From CALJTV01 sp034433775 (lineage in GTDB: Bacteria > Chloroflexota > Dehalococcoidia > GIF9 > UBA5629): a DNA stretch of 21,720 nt. The stretch is from positions 1-21,720 of the forward strand of contig DAOUAI010000093.1 in assembly GCA_034433775.1 (NCBI GenBank), in the 5' to 3' direction. The position numbers and the translations under genes are program-made. The notes beneath the pieces are model-generated. The model searched no databases. It was not told the DNA's origin and saw nothing but the letters and a program-made list of their open reading frames with translations. Of this stretch, positions 15,113-21,531 are shown piece by piece (position 1 is the first letter of the stretch; every line of letters begins with the position of its first letter).

Positions 15113-15256
15113 AAAAAGGGGTCCCGAGTAACCTCACTTGTCCCCAGCACCGCTTCCTTAGCAATCCCTCTAACATCGCCTCCACGCCCTTGGCTTCAGG
15201 ACGCAGAGCCTATGCTAGTTGCCCCCTGCTGGTTCTAAGCCTAGCTACTCGGGACT
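15113..15256 (-). ncRNA. Putative structured non-coding RNA of unassigned family
   Basis: Minus-strand transcript of about 140 nt. Its predicted 5' end, GTCCCGAGTA (15255-15246), is perfectly complementary over 10 bases to TACTCGGGAC (15130-15121), which is followed by CCC and TTTTT (15117-15113). Inside, further complementary pairs nest in order: CCAGCA with TGCTGG, TAGCA with TGCTA, and GCGTCC with GGGCGT (with wobbles) around a 9-nt loop. The result is a long rod with internal bulges. A strong promoter sits exactly upstream (15264-15293). It has no plausible reading frame. A rod with central bubbles recalls 6S RNA, but I do not recognise its conserved elements. The SRP RNA core motif and RNase P elements are absent. 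An attenuator or riboswitch leader for the downstream operon is the main alternative. Confidence 0.55.
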
Positions 15257-15263
15257 GTTTATT

Positions 15264-15293
15264 AGTATAACACAATTTTACTTCATTTGTCAA
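15264..15293 (-). promoter_or_regulatory. Sigma70-type promoter of the putative non-coding RNA
   Basis: On the minus strand TTGACA (15293-15288) is separated by 18 nt from TATACT (15269-15264), a perfect -35 and a 5/6 -10 box. The expected start, about 15257-15256, coincides with the first base of the 10-bp closing helix of the RNA described at 15113-15256. It lies in the gap downstream of the trpB-like gene. Confidence 0.65.
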
Positions 15294-15366
15294 GCGCCGA
15301 ATGCCGTTATCGCTAGAGCTGGTGAACCGTGAGCTGTCTACTCATCTTTTAGCAACCCGTAGCCTC

Positions 15367-16740
15367 CTATGTTTCTACGTAGTCTACTTTTGGCAGGTGT
15401 GCCAGCGCCTCTTTAACTTTTTCTTCAGGATAGACATAGTCTTGAAGTTTGCCAGTTAGGTATTCATCGTAGGCAGCAAGATCGAAATGACCATGTCCGC
15501 TCAGGGCGATGAGGATGGTCTTACTTTCGCCTGATTCACGGCAGGCTAGCGCTTCATCTATAGCAACTCTGATGGCGTGGTTTGGTTCAGGTGCTGGCAC
15601 TATGCCCTCAGCACGGGCGAATCGCACTCCAGCCTCAAAGGTTGCCACTTGAGGTACTGCTTTTGCTTCGACGAACCCAAGGCGGTGAAGGTGACAGATT
15701 ATCGGTGCCATGCCATGATAGCGGAGACCGCCAGCATGGATTCCCGGTGGCATGAATGTGTGTCCCAATGTGTACATCTTGATTATTGGTGCCAGCCCGG
15801 CGACATCACCGTAGTCCCAGGTGTAAAGTCCTTTAGTTACACTGGGACAAGCAGTTGGTTCTACGTTTATGATACGCAAATTTGGTCTCTTGCCTTCAAG
15901 CTTGTCCTTCACGAAGGGCAGAAACATTCCAGCGAAGTTACTGCCACCACCGATGCAGCCGACTATGATATCGGGGTAGAAGCCTGCCTTTTCCATTTGC
16001 TTCTTAGCCTCCTGCCCGATGATTGTCTGGTGTAGCAGTACTGAGTTAATGACGCTGCCTATTGAATAATAAGTATCATCGCGCTTGAAGGCATCTTCTA
16101 TAGCTTCGCTGATGGCGATTCCTAGGCTCCCTGGTGAATTGGGGTCTTCAGCTAGTATTTTGCGTCCTATTTCGGTATCTGGACTGGGACTGGGCACACA
16201 TTGTGCTCCCCATGTTTCCATCAGGATGCGACGGTAAGGCTTCTGGTAATAGCTAACTTTTACCATGTAGACCTTGCACTCCAGCCCGAAAAAGGCGCAG
16301 CCCAGCGACAGAGCGCTGCCCCATTGTCCGGCGCCTGTTTCTGTGGTGAAGCGCTTGATACCGTCTTTCTTAGCGTAGTAGGCTTGAGCTACAGCAGTGT
16401 TGAGTTTGTGGCTTCCTGCCGGACTCACCCCTTCATACTTGTAGAATATCTTGGCAGGTGTATCCAATGCTTTCTCGAGACGGTATGCTCGGATCAAAGG
16501 TGTCGGTCTCCACAGCTTGTAGATGTCTTGTACCTCTTCAGGGATTTCGATGTAACGTTCCTTGCTGAATTCTTGTTCCCTAACGCCTGATGGAAATAGA
16601 GGTGGGGGGAGAATAGTTGGCTCTTTGGTTGCAGGATGTAAGATCGGTGGTAGCGGCTTAGGTAAGTCAGCAAGCACATTGTACCACGAGGTCGGCATTT
16701 CTTTTTCGGTCAGGATAATCTTGATTTCCTTTCTTTTCAT
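15367..16740 (-). CDS. trpB: Tryptophan synthase beta chain, TrpB2 type
   Basis: This PLP enzyme condenses indole with serine (or a serine derivative) to make tryptophan. The PLP lysine is K112 in AGSHKLNTA, followed by 'TETGAGQWGSAL' and the phosphate-binding glycine loop GGGSN (264-268). The 457-residue length, long N-terminal extension and Pro-rich 'PKPLPPILHPATKEP' segment place it in the TrpB2 subgroup, not the TrpA-associated TrpB1. Consistently, no trpA is adjacent. ATG 16740 follows AAGGAGGAG at optimal spacing. Upstream lies a T-box leader with a UGG specifier (16850-17152), so the gene is predicted to be turned on when uncharged tRNA-Trp accumulates. It may serve indole salvage. Confidence 0.92.
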   Translation of the reverse strand: MKRKEIKIILTEKEMPTSWYNVLADLPKPLPPILHPATKEPTILPPPLFPSGVREQEFSKERYIEIPEEVQDIYKLWRPTPLIRAYRLEKALDTPAKIFYKYEGVSPAGSHKLNTAVAQAYYAKKDGIKRFTTETGAGQWGSALSLGCAFFGLECKVYMVKVSYYQKPYRRILMETWGAQCVPSPSPDTEIGRKILAEDPNSPGSLGIAISEAIEDAFKRDDTYYSIGSVINSVLLHQTIIGQEAKKQMEKAGFYPDIIVGCIGGGSNFAGMFLPFVKDKLEGKRPNLRIINVEPTACPSVTKGLYTWDYGDVAGLAPIIKMYTLGHTFMPPGIHAGGLRYHGMAPIICHLHRLGFVEAKAVPQVATFEAGVRFARAEGIVPAPEPNHAIRVAIDEALACRESGESKTILIALSGHGHFDLAAYDEYLTGKLQDYVYPEEKVKEALAHLPKVDYVET

Positions 16741-16849
16741 CAGCTCCTCCTTATGTTGATATTCATTGCTCTTTGGCTTTTGTCTAGAAGTCGGGTTTTA
16801 TTTTGTTCACGTTTGTGTTGGCTCTCATTCAAAACATATCCCCCTCCTT

Positions 16850-16885
16850 AAAAATTGAGCCTCTCGCCTAAGGGGCGAGAGGCTC
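16850..16885 (-). terminator. T-box intrinsic terminator
   Basis: On the minus strand a 12-bp perfect hairpin, GAGCCTCTCGCC with a 5-nt loop and GGCGAGAGGCTC (16885-16857), is followed by AA and TTTTT (16854-16850). It stands immediately after the T-box sequence and would terminate transcription when tRNA-Trp is charged. Confidence 0.9.
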
Positions 16886-17152
16886 AAACCTTCGCGGTGC
16901 CACCCTTTTTGGTCACTGATGACCATCTCTTTCTCCGGTACTGCTCGTTTTTAAGCAGTACCCTGGGTCAGATAACGCTACCCTTTGCGTCAAAGCCTAC
17001 TCAGGCTATAACTATATATCCCTTTCGGTTTGCGGCTCCCAGATCCATTCTGCCTTGGCGTCAGCGTCAGCTCTCACCTTTTCTGACTCTCTGTAGCCAC
17101 GCTTGTAAGGCATACTAGTTCTGTTCGCAGCCTTTATGCCTATTCAGTTGTG
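16857..17152 (-). promoter_or_regulatory. T-box riboswitch, tryptophan specific (tRNA-Trp responsive), controlling trpB
   Basis: A complete minus-strand T-box leader. The T-box sequence AGGGTGGCACCGCG is at 16906-16893. Stem III is a 9-bp hairpin, GGTACTGCT/AGCAGTACC (16962-16937). Stem I is closed by GTGGCT (17100-17095) with AGCCGC (17037-17032). Near its start are an AGAGAG box and GGTGAGAG. The specifier codon, read in the 3' side of Stem I, is UGG (17047-17045) in the context GAATGGATC, which means tryptophan and agrees with the downstream trpB2. An extra 5' hairpin, GGCATA/TATGCC (17140-17109), precedes Stem I. Binding of uncharged tRNA-Trp should favour the antiterminator over the terminator at 16850-16885. 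Confidence 0.9.
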
Positions 17153-17158
17153 GGCAAA

Positions 17159-17187
17159 ATTTTACGGCAGCTTTTGGTCTTTGTCAA
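17159..17187 (-). promoter_or_regulatory. Sigma70-type promoter of the T-box/trpB transcript
   Basis: On the minus strand TTGACA (17187-17182), a 17-nt spacer and TAAAAT (17164-17159) form a near-consensus promoter. The start would fall near 17152, about 12 nt before the first leader hairpin. It lies in the gap after the SIMPL-domain gene, so trpB is transcribed independently of it. Confidence 0.75.
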
Positions 17188-17258
17188 GTGGCTGAATTGC
17201 GGTGCTATGTTCATATCAGGAAATGTCAGGGTTTTAAGCTGTGATATCTTCATTATCT

Positions 17259-18044
17259 TTAATCTATCTTATATACCGTCTGAACGGTGACGTGGAATTC
17301 AAGCTCACCCGGGCTGATAGGTGTAGTTGGCACGGCTTCGGCAGCTTTTAGCGCGTAGTCTCTTACCACCGGCGGCATATACGATACTCCTTCTGATATG
17401 TATATTGGCTTGCCCAGTTTTGTGTTGGTGACTTGGGCAATCTGCTGGGCTTTGTTCATAGCATCGCGGAGCGCCTTTTCTCTTGCCTGGCTGTAAAACT
17501 GCGTTGGGTCATCCACGGTGAAACTAATGTTGTTGATGCGTGTAAGGTCACCGCCTGCTTCTGCTATGGCATCGATTATGCCACCAGCCTTATCTATCTG
17601 GCGTATCTTGGCAGCAACAATGTTTGTAACACGGTAGGCAATGATCTCCTCCCTGCCCTCCTTTTCAATCCATCTTCGCACGGGTTGTATGCTAAACCTT
17701 TGTGTTTGTATGTCTTTGTCTGCCACCCCCTGAGCCTTCAATATTTTCACAATGTTATCCATTGTTTGGGTTGCGCTTTTTTGTGCCTGTGCTACGCTTT
17801 TGGCTTCTACTTCTACTCCGAGAGTTATCACAGCGATGTCAGGTGTTGCTGTCACCTTGCCCTCACCGGTTACCCAGATGCCAACCTGCTGTTGACCATA
17901 GAGAATGCTGACCTCTGGAGCTTCAAGGTATGCAGAGAGTGGGGGGATTGAACTACTATCAGTTACTGATTTTGTGCAACCTGTGCTTTCGATTAGCATG
18001 GCTGCCAATGCGCAACAGAAGAATAATACCCATAACCTTTTCAT
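17259..18044 (-). CDS. SIMPL (DUF541, YggE-like) domain lipoprotein
   Basis: A 261-residue envelope protein with one SIMPL/DUF541 domain. An N-terminal hydrophobic signal (residues 3-18) leads to Cys23 in IESTGC, a slightly irregular lipobox, so it is probably a lipoprotein anchored on the outer face of the cytoplasmic membrane. The domain starts with GEGKVTATPDIAVITLGVE at about residue 60 and contains 'VTNIVAAKIRQIDKAGGIID' and the Ala/Lys-rich helix 'AREKALRDAMNKAQQIA', all typical of YggE-like proteins. The biochemical role of the family is poorly known; some members have been linked to oxidative-stress tolerance. ATG 18044 has AAGGAGG about 9 nt upstream. It is divergent from lepB and probably monocistronic. 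Confidence 0.85.
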   Translation of the reverse strand: MKRLWVLFFCCALAAMLIESTGCTKSVTDSSSIPPLSAYLEAPEVSILYGQQQVGIWVTGEGKVTATPDIAVITLGVEVEAKSVAQAQKSATQTMDNIVKILKAQGVADKDIQTQRFSIQPVRRWIEKEGREEIIAYRVTNIVAAKIRQIDKAGGIIDAIAEAGGDLTRINNISFTVDDPTQFYSQAREKALRDAMNKAQQIAQVTNTKLGKPIYISEGVSYMPPVVRDYALKAAEAVPTTPISPGELEFHVTVQTVYKID

Positions 18045-18184
18045 TTATTTAGCCTCCTTCCTCATTCATAATACCACAAAGGTTTGCCTGACTGGCTACC
18101 TTTTCGGCTTGTTTATTACAAGAACAGAAATAGAGGCCTTAGGGTTTATCTGCCAGCAAATAGCCTAAAGACGGGGTATTGATT

Positions 18185-18190
18185 TATAAT
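18185..18190 (+). promoter_or_regulatory. Candidate -10 box for lepB-pyrE
   Basis: TATAAT lies 27-36 nt before the possible lepB starts. No good -35 box stands at the correct distance, so the promoter may be weak or activator dependent. It is in the divergent gap between the SIMPL gene and lepB. Confidence 0.35.
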
Positions 18191-18225
18191 AACACACGCA
18201 GTTATTGTGAAACCGGTTGATTACG

Positions 18226-18804
18226 ATGACAAGGACGGAAATTGTAAAAGACATCATTGTCCCCATAGTAATTGGTCTAGCTATTTTTTTCTTCTTCAGG
18301 GCCTTGATAGAACCGTTTGTGGTCGAGCACTCTTCAATGTGGCCTACGATTGAGGAGGGTGAATACATCTTGGTCGACAAGGTGAGTTATCATTTGCACC
18401 AGCCTCAGCGGGGTGACATAATCGTTTTTCGCCCACCTTGGAATGTCGGACGTCCCTACATCAAGCGTATTATAGGGCTACCTGGTGATATTGTGGAGAT
18501 AAAGGACGGCGCTGTATTTATCAATGGTAGCTGTTTGGATGAGCCTTATGCAGGACGAACTGAAGATATTTTGTTACCCATAAAGATTCCGGAGGGGGAA
18601 TATTTTGTACTCGGTGATAATCGTAATAATAGCTATGACTCTCGTAGAGGCTGGACAGTAAGCCGTAATTATATCGTTGGCAAAGCATGGATAACATACT
18701 GGCCTCCTAAAAAATGGAGGCTTATTGAGCATGCTGATCTGCGCGCTGAGAAAAACCCTGCTATCGCTGTGTTTGTTGGGGAGGTGCTATGTCTGAGGAA
18801 GTAA
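18226..18804 (+). CDS. lepB: Signal peptidase I
   Basis: This membrane-bound serine/lysine protease removes signal peptides from exported proteins. It has 192 residues with one N-terminal membrane anchor (about 10-26, IIVPIVIGLAIFFFF). Box motifs are clear: the nucleophile Ser37 in EHSSMWPT, 'RGDIIVF', the general base K80 in YIKRIIGLPGD, and 'VLGDNRNNSYDSR' near residues 128-140. ATG 18226 is chosen; a TTG at 18217 in the same frame would add three residues, and neither start has a clear Shine-Dalgarno site. A tail of about 25 residues after 'WPPKKWRLI' is not part of the family core, and its last codons overlap pyrE by 16 nt. The overlap indicates co-transcription. Confidence 0.93.
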   Translation: MTRTEIVKDIIVPIVIGLAIFFFFRALIEPFVVEHSSMWPTIEEGEYILVDKVSYHLHQPQRGDIIVFRPPWNVGRPYIKRIIGLPGDIVEIKDGAVFINGSCLDEPYAGRTEDILLPIKIPEGEYFVLGDNRNNSYDSRRGWTVSRNYIVGKAWITYWPPKKWRLIEHADLRAEKNPAIAVFVGEVLCLRK

Positions 18805-19361
18805 TGGCAATCTTTAAAGCTGCTGGAGCGATATTGGAGGGGCATTTTCTATTGACTTCTGGATTACACTCACCGGTGTACTGGGAAAAATTTCGTGTTT
18901 TACAACACCCGCATTATACGGAGAGACTCTGTGGGGTCATAGCGGACCATTATAGGGGTAAGGAGGTTCAGGTTGTGGCTGGACCTACCACAGGTGGCAT
19001 CATCATAGCTTTTGAGGTGGCGAGACAGCTCGGAGTTAGGAGTATTTTTGCTGAGAAAGAGGGTGGGAAAAGGGTCTTCCGGCGCGGTTTTACTCTTGAA
19101 AGTGGCGAAAGAGTCCTGGTTGTCGATGACGTGCTGACTACAGGGAGTTCTATTTCTGAGGTTATGGAGGCTGTTGCTGGGCTGGGAGGGATTGTTATCG
19201 GGGTTGCAGTATTGGTTAACAGAGCGGAGCAAGATAAGCAATTCGGTGTTCCCCTTTTTAACTGTCTCAGGACAGTGACTCCAACGTATACGCCGGCTGA
19301 TTGCCCGCTATGTGCTGCTGGCATACCTCTAATCAGACCTGGCAGTGAGGCTGAACACTAA
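18789..19361 (+). CDS. pyrE: Orotate phosphoribosyltransferase
   Basis: This enzyme converts orotate plus PRPP to orotidine 5'-monophosphate in pyrimidine synthesis, in the cytosol. It has 190 residues. The PRPP-binding signature VLVVDDVLTTGSS is at 109-121. 'SGLHSPVYWEKFRVLQ' near the N-terminus and 'VAGPTTGGIIIAFEVARQLG' are orotate-binding landmarks. The C-terminus CPLCAAGIPLIRPGS is typical of the subgroup found in Archaea, Chloroflexota and some other bacteria. ATG 18789 is preceded by GGGGAGGTG at good spacing and overlaps the end of lepB by 16 nt. No other pyrimidine genes are in the window. Confidence 0.94.
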   Translation: MSEEVMAIFKAAGAILEGHFLLTSGLHSPVYWEKFRVLQHPHYTERLCGVIADHYRGKEVQVVAGPTTGGIIIAFEVARQLGVRSIFAEKEGGKRVFRRGFTLESGERVLVVDDVLTTGSSISEVMEAVAGLGGIVIGVAVLVNRAEQDKQFGVPLFNCLRTVTPTYTPADCPLCAAGIPLIRPGSEAEH

Positions 19362-19378
19362 CGCTAATGATAGGCAGC

Positions 19379-19408
19379 TTGACACTCTGTGTCGGTAGAA
19401 TTTACAAT
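19379..19408 (+). promoter_or_regulatory. Promoter of tRNA-Phe
   Basis: TTGACA (19379-19384), an 18-nt spacer and TACAAT (19403-19408) stand just upstream of the tRNA, with a predicted start near 19415, one or two bases before the mature 5' end. The -35 box begins about 17 nt after the pyrE stop. Confidence 0.7.
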
Positions 19409-19416
19409 GGCTGTGT

Positions 19417-19490
<74 letters not shown>

Positions 19491-19558
19491 TTTTTGTTCC
19501 ACTGTTGTTTGCTTTGCAGCAGGACTTGTTCAGACGGGGCTGATTACCAATTTTTTAG

Positions 19559-19882
19559 TTATCTATCGATTGTGTGTGATGAAGCAGAAATTCCACGCCT
19601 GCTCAATTTAAAAATTGATACTTTTTCCGGCGCAGCGAGCAAGGGGGCTACCTTTTTGGTGTCTTCTTCACGTGCCGAGCTGGTTTCCCATTTCTTCCAG
19701 TGTTCTATGTCTGTCCAGGTGCTGATAACCAACCAGAATGTTGGGTCATCCACAGCCTGTAGCGTTTCTCCGGAAATATAACCTGGTTGGCGTGTCGCTT
19801 TAGCTCTAAGTTCGACCAGAAGACGCTCTAATTCAGCGATCTTGTCCGGGTGGCAGTGCCTTTCAATAATAACTCTAAACAT
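19559..19882 (-). CDS. Antibiotic biosynthesis monooxygenase (ABM) domain protein
   Basis: A 107-residue protein with a single ferredoxin-like ABM fold. The strand-helix pattern 'MFRVIIERHCHPDKIAELER' followed by 'LLVELRAKATRQPGYISGE' and the strand 'TFWLVISTWTDIEHWKKWE' are characteristic. The family includes cofactor-free monooxygenases, haem-degrading enzymes and many proteins of unknown role, so no substrate can be given. The asparagine of haem-degrading IsdG relatives is not obvious. ATG 19882 has GGAGGGG 8 nt upstream. It lies 90 nt downstream of the GAF-domain gene on the same strand and may share its promoter. It converges on tRNA-Phe. Confidence 0.82.
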   Translation of the reverse strand: MFRVIIERHCHPDKIAELERLLVELRAKATRQPGYISGETLQAVDDPTFWLVISTWTDIEHWKKWETSSAREEDTKKVAPLLAAPEKVSIFKLSRRGISASSHTIDR

Positions 19883-19972
19883 TACTACTTCCCCTCCAGC
19901 CCTTTTTTGATTTCTAGTCCGGTTGCTTATGACGCACTGTTGTCAGGCATGTGCTTAGGCACTCTTCAGTAT

Positions 19973-20581
19973 CTAATCTTGAGCAGGTGTAACGGGTTTC
20001 TCTGCCATCCATTCATAGCCAAGGGCTGCTGTCCATTCTAACAGCTCCAGTCTCAGTGTTTCATAGTCCTTCTTCACAGCTTCGTATAACCTAGCGTTTT
20101 CTAACGCTATAGCGCCAAGATTAGCGATGGCACCAACGAAGTAAATGTCAGCCTCGGTGAAGTGTCTCGGTTCAGCGGTGTAGACGCGTATAACTCCGAT
20201 TACTTCTCCTCTGAGCAGCATCGGTACACTGAGTATAGAAGCGATACCTTCTTCTTTAGCTTGCTTTTGGTACTGGATTCTCTCGTCTTCAACAGCATTC
20301 AGTACAGCTACAGGCTCGCCCTGTAATGCCTTTGATATACTCCTGTCAGCAGAGACCGGTCCCTTGCGTACGTATCGATTGCTTAACCCGTATGCTGCGG
20401 CATGGAGCAGAAGGCTTCTGTCAGGGCTGAGTAGCATCAGTGCACACCCCTTAGCTCCAAGGGCTTCGGTGACGCTCTGGACAATACCCTGGAGTATTTC
20501 ATCGGGCGTGCGCATTGAATTTAGGGTAGCAGCTATCTCGAAGAGACTGTGGTAATAACGACTTTCCCGCTCGTCCATCAT
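19973..20581 (-). CDS. GAF-domain sensor protein
   Basis: A 202-residue soluble protein made of one GAF domain (about residues 20-165). It starts with the usual helix 'LFEIAATLNSMRTPDEILQGIV', continues through 'GAKGCALMLLSPD' and ends with 'VGAIANLGAIALENARLYEA', the typical GAF C-terminal helix, which runs on into a probable coiled coil. No histidine kinase, GGDEF, phosphodiesterase or DNA-binding domain follows, so it is a stand-alone sensor or a partner of an output protein encoded elsewhere. The ligand is unknown. GGGGGTGG precedes the two adjacent ATG codons (20581 and 20578). A strong promoter at 20607-20635 drives it. Confidence 0.85.
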   Translation of the reverse strand: MMDERESRYYHSLFEIAATLNSMRTPDEILQGIVQSVTEALGAKGCALMLLSPDRSLLLHAAAYGLSNRYVRKGPVSADRSISKALQGEPVAVLNAVEDERIQYQKQAKEEGIASILSVPMLLRGEVIGVIRVYTAEPRHFTEADIYFVGAIANLGAIALENARLYEAVKKDYETLRLELLEWTAALGYEWMAEKPVTPAQD

Positions 20582-20606
20582 CCACCCCCTTTATGTTTAT
20601 AGTAAA

Positions 20607-20635
20607 ATTATCCACCAACTATCGGGATATGTCAA
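20607..20635 (-). promoter_or_regulatory. Promoter of the GAF-domain gene
   Basis: On the minus strand TTGACA (20635-20630), a 17-nt spacer and GATAAT (20612-20607) give a near-consensus promoter. The start would fall near 20600, with a leader of about 20 nt containing the ribosome site. Confidence 0.65.
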
Positions 20636-20766
20636 TTGATAAACTTGTGTATTTAAAAGAGGCAGGTCTTAGCCAGCGAAAGTAGTGTGTTTATTGCTAT
20701 AATACGATAGGAGAGTTTGCTTGTGGCGCGGGTGATTTGTGTAAATATAGTGCAAGGGGTGTAGAT

Positions 20767-21015
20767 ATGGATACCAAAGGTTCAACATCTGATTTTGCTG
20801 GTGGGTTTCTGCTCGGGGTGGTGATGGGCTTAGCTGTAGGTTTCCTTTTCGCTCCCCAACCCGGAGTACGGAGCAGAGAGATATTGAAGGAGAAGCTAGC
20901 CGAGGTTCCCGAGTCTATGCAGGAGCTTACTGCTGATAGGGAGAAAGTTTACCGGGAAACGCTGAAAAAGCGGAAGGGACGCCCCCTGGTCAATGATTCG
21001 TATTTTAAGACGTAG
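20767..21015 (+). CDS. YtxH-like small membrane protein
   Basis: An 82-residue protein with one N-terminal glycine-rich membrane segment (about residues 11-30, GGFLLGVVMGLAVGFLFAP). This is followed by the 'APQPGVRSREILKEKL' motif and a charged, probably helical cytoplasmic tail, the pattern of YtxH/GvpP-family proteins, sometimes called general stress proteins. Molecular function is unknown. ATG 20767 has AAGGGGTG about 7 nt upstream. A TTG ten codons earlier (20737) is in frame but lacks a ribosome site and adds residues unlike the family. A TATAAT at 20698-20703 could be its -10 box, but no good -35 is visible. Confidence 0.78.
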   Translation: MDTKGSTSDFAGGFLLGVVMGLAVGFLFAPQPGVRSREILKEKLAEVPESMQELTADREKVYRETLKKRKGRPLVNDSYFKT

Positions 21016-21136
21016 TGCTTGCTGATTGATGGGGCGGGAATGGATTTCCTTCTGTTGTTCTCTTTGCTTGTAGACCTAGGTGCAATCGGGGAACGGGGCT
21101 TGGACAAAAAGTTTCAAGCGTTAGGAATAACCTCTT

Positions 21137-21165
21137 TTGCTTGGGGCAGATGGCAGTGGTAGAAT
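21137..21165 (+). promoter_or_regulatory. Candidate promoter of the tRNA-Leu/tRNA-Gln pair
   Basis: TTGCTT (21137-21142), a 17-nt spacer and TAGAAT (21160-21165) lie about 32 nt before tRNA-Leu. The -10 is a 5/6 match, while the -35 matches only in TTG. Nothing else convincing was seen between 21016 and 21197 apart from a doubtful 40-codon frame at 21040-21162. Confidence 0.4.
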
Positions 21166-21197
21166 TTCAGTGTTTTAAGCAGGGGCACTTTGCTTTT

Positions 21198-21285
21198 GCC
21201 GAAGTGGCGGAATGGTAGACGCGGCAGTCTCAAAAACTGTTGAGGGGCAACCCTCGTGTCGGTTCGAATCCGACCTTCGGCACCA
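21198..21285 (+). tRNA. tRNA-Leu (anticodon CAA)
   Basis: A class II tRNA with acceptor stem GCCGAAG/CTTCGGC, anticodon stem GCAGT/ACTGT around loop CTCAAAA (CAA), a long variable arm (GAGGGGCAACCCTC) and T-arm GTCGG-TTCGAAT-CCGAC. The discriminator A is at 21282 and CCA (21283-21285) is encoded. It reads UUG codons and is followed after 10 nt by tRNA-Gln, presumably in the same transcript. Confidence 0.96.
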
Positions 21286-21295
21286 GTTTTATCGC

Positions 21296-21369
21296 TGCCG
21301 AGTTGTGTAGCGGTAGCACAGGGGACTTTGGATCCCTTAGCCCAGGTTCGAATCCTGGCTCGGCAGCCA
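21296..21369 (+). tRNA. tRNA-Gln (anticodon TTG)
   Basis: Acceptor stem TGCCGAG/CTCGGCA with a U1-A72 pair, typical of tRNA-Gln; discriminator G at 21366 and encoded CCA (21367-21369). The anticodon stem GGGGA/TCCCT encloses loop CTTTGGA, giving anticodon UUG. The T-arm is CCAGG-TTCGAAT-CCTGG. A short T-run follows. Confidence 0.96.
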
Positions 21370-21531
21370 TTTTTCATACTCCCAATTGCCACCAGGGTCC
21401 ACTCTCAATCCAGATACATTGTACATTCGGTTCTGTTACCGTCCTCTTGAGTCAGCATCCTCTTCGAAAAAATAGTACAATAATCCAGTATGCTACCGGT
21501 GAGACTCCGGCGGTTAACAGGAGGTGTTTCG

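Noticed and set aside
15315..15340. Tandem GAGCTG repeats in the trpB downstream region
   Set aside because: Only two six-base copies with no associated structure; not a convincing terminator or protein-binding repeat.
16855..17118. Plus-strand 87-codon frame
   Set aside because: It lies entirely within the T-box leader on the opposite strand, whose RNA structure explains the sequence.
21040..21162. Plus-strand 40-codon frame starting MDFLLLFSLLVDLG after a GGGGCGGGA
   Set aside because: Possible small hydrophobic peptide, but there is no family resemblance, its stop falls in the likely tRNA-Leu promoter, and frames of this size are expected by chance.
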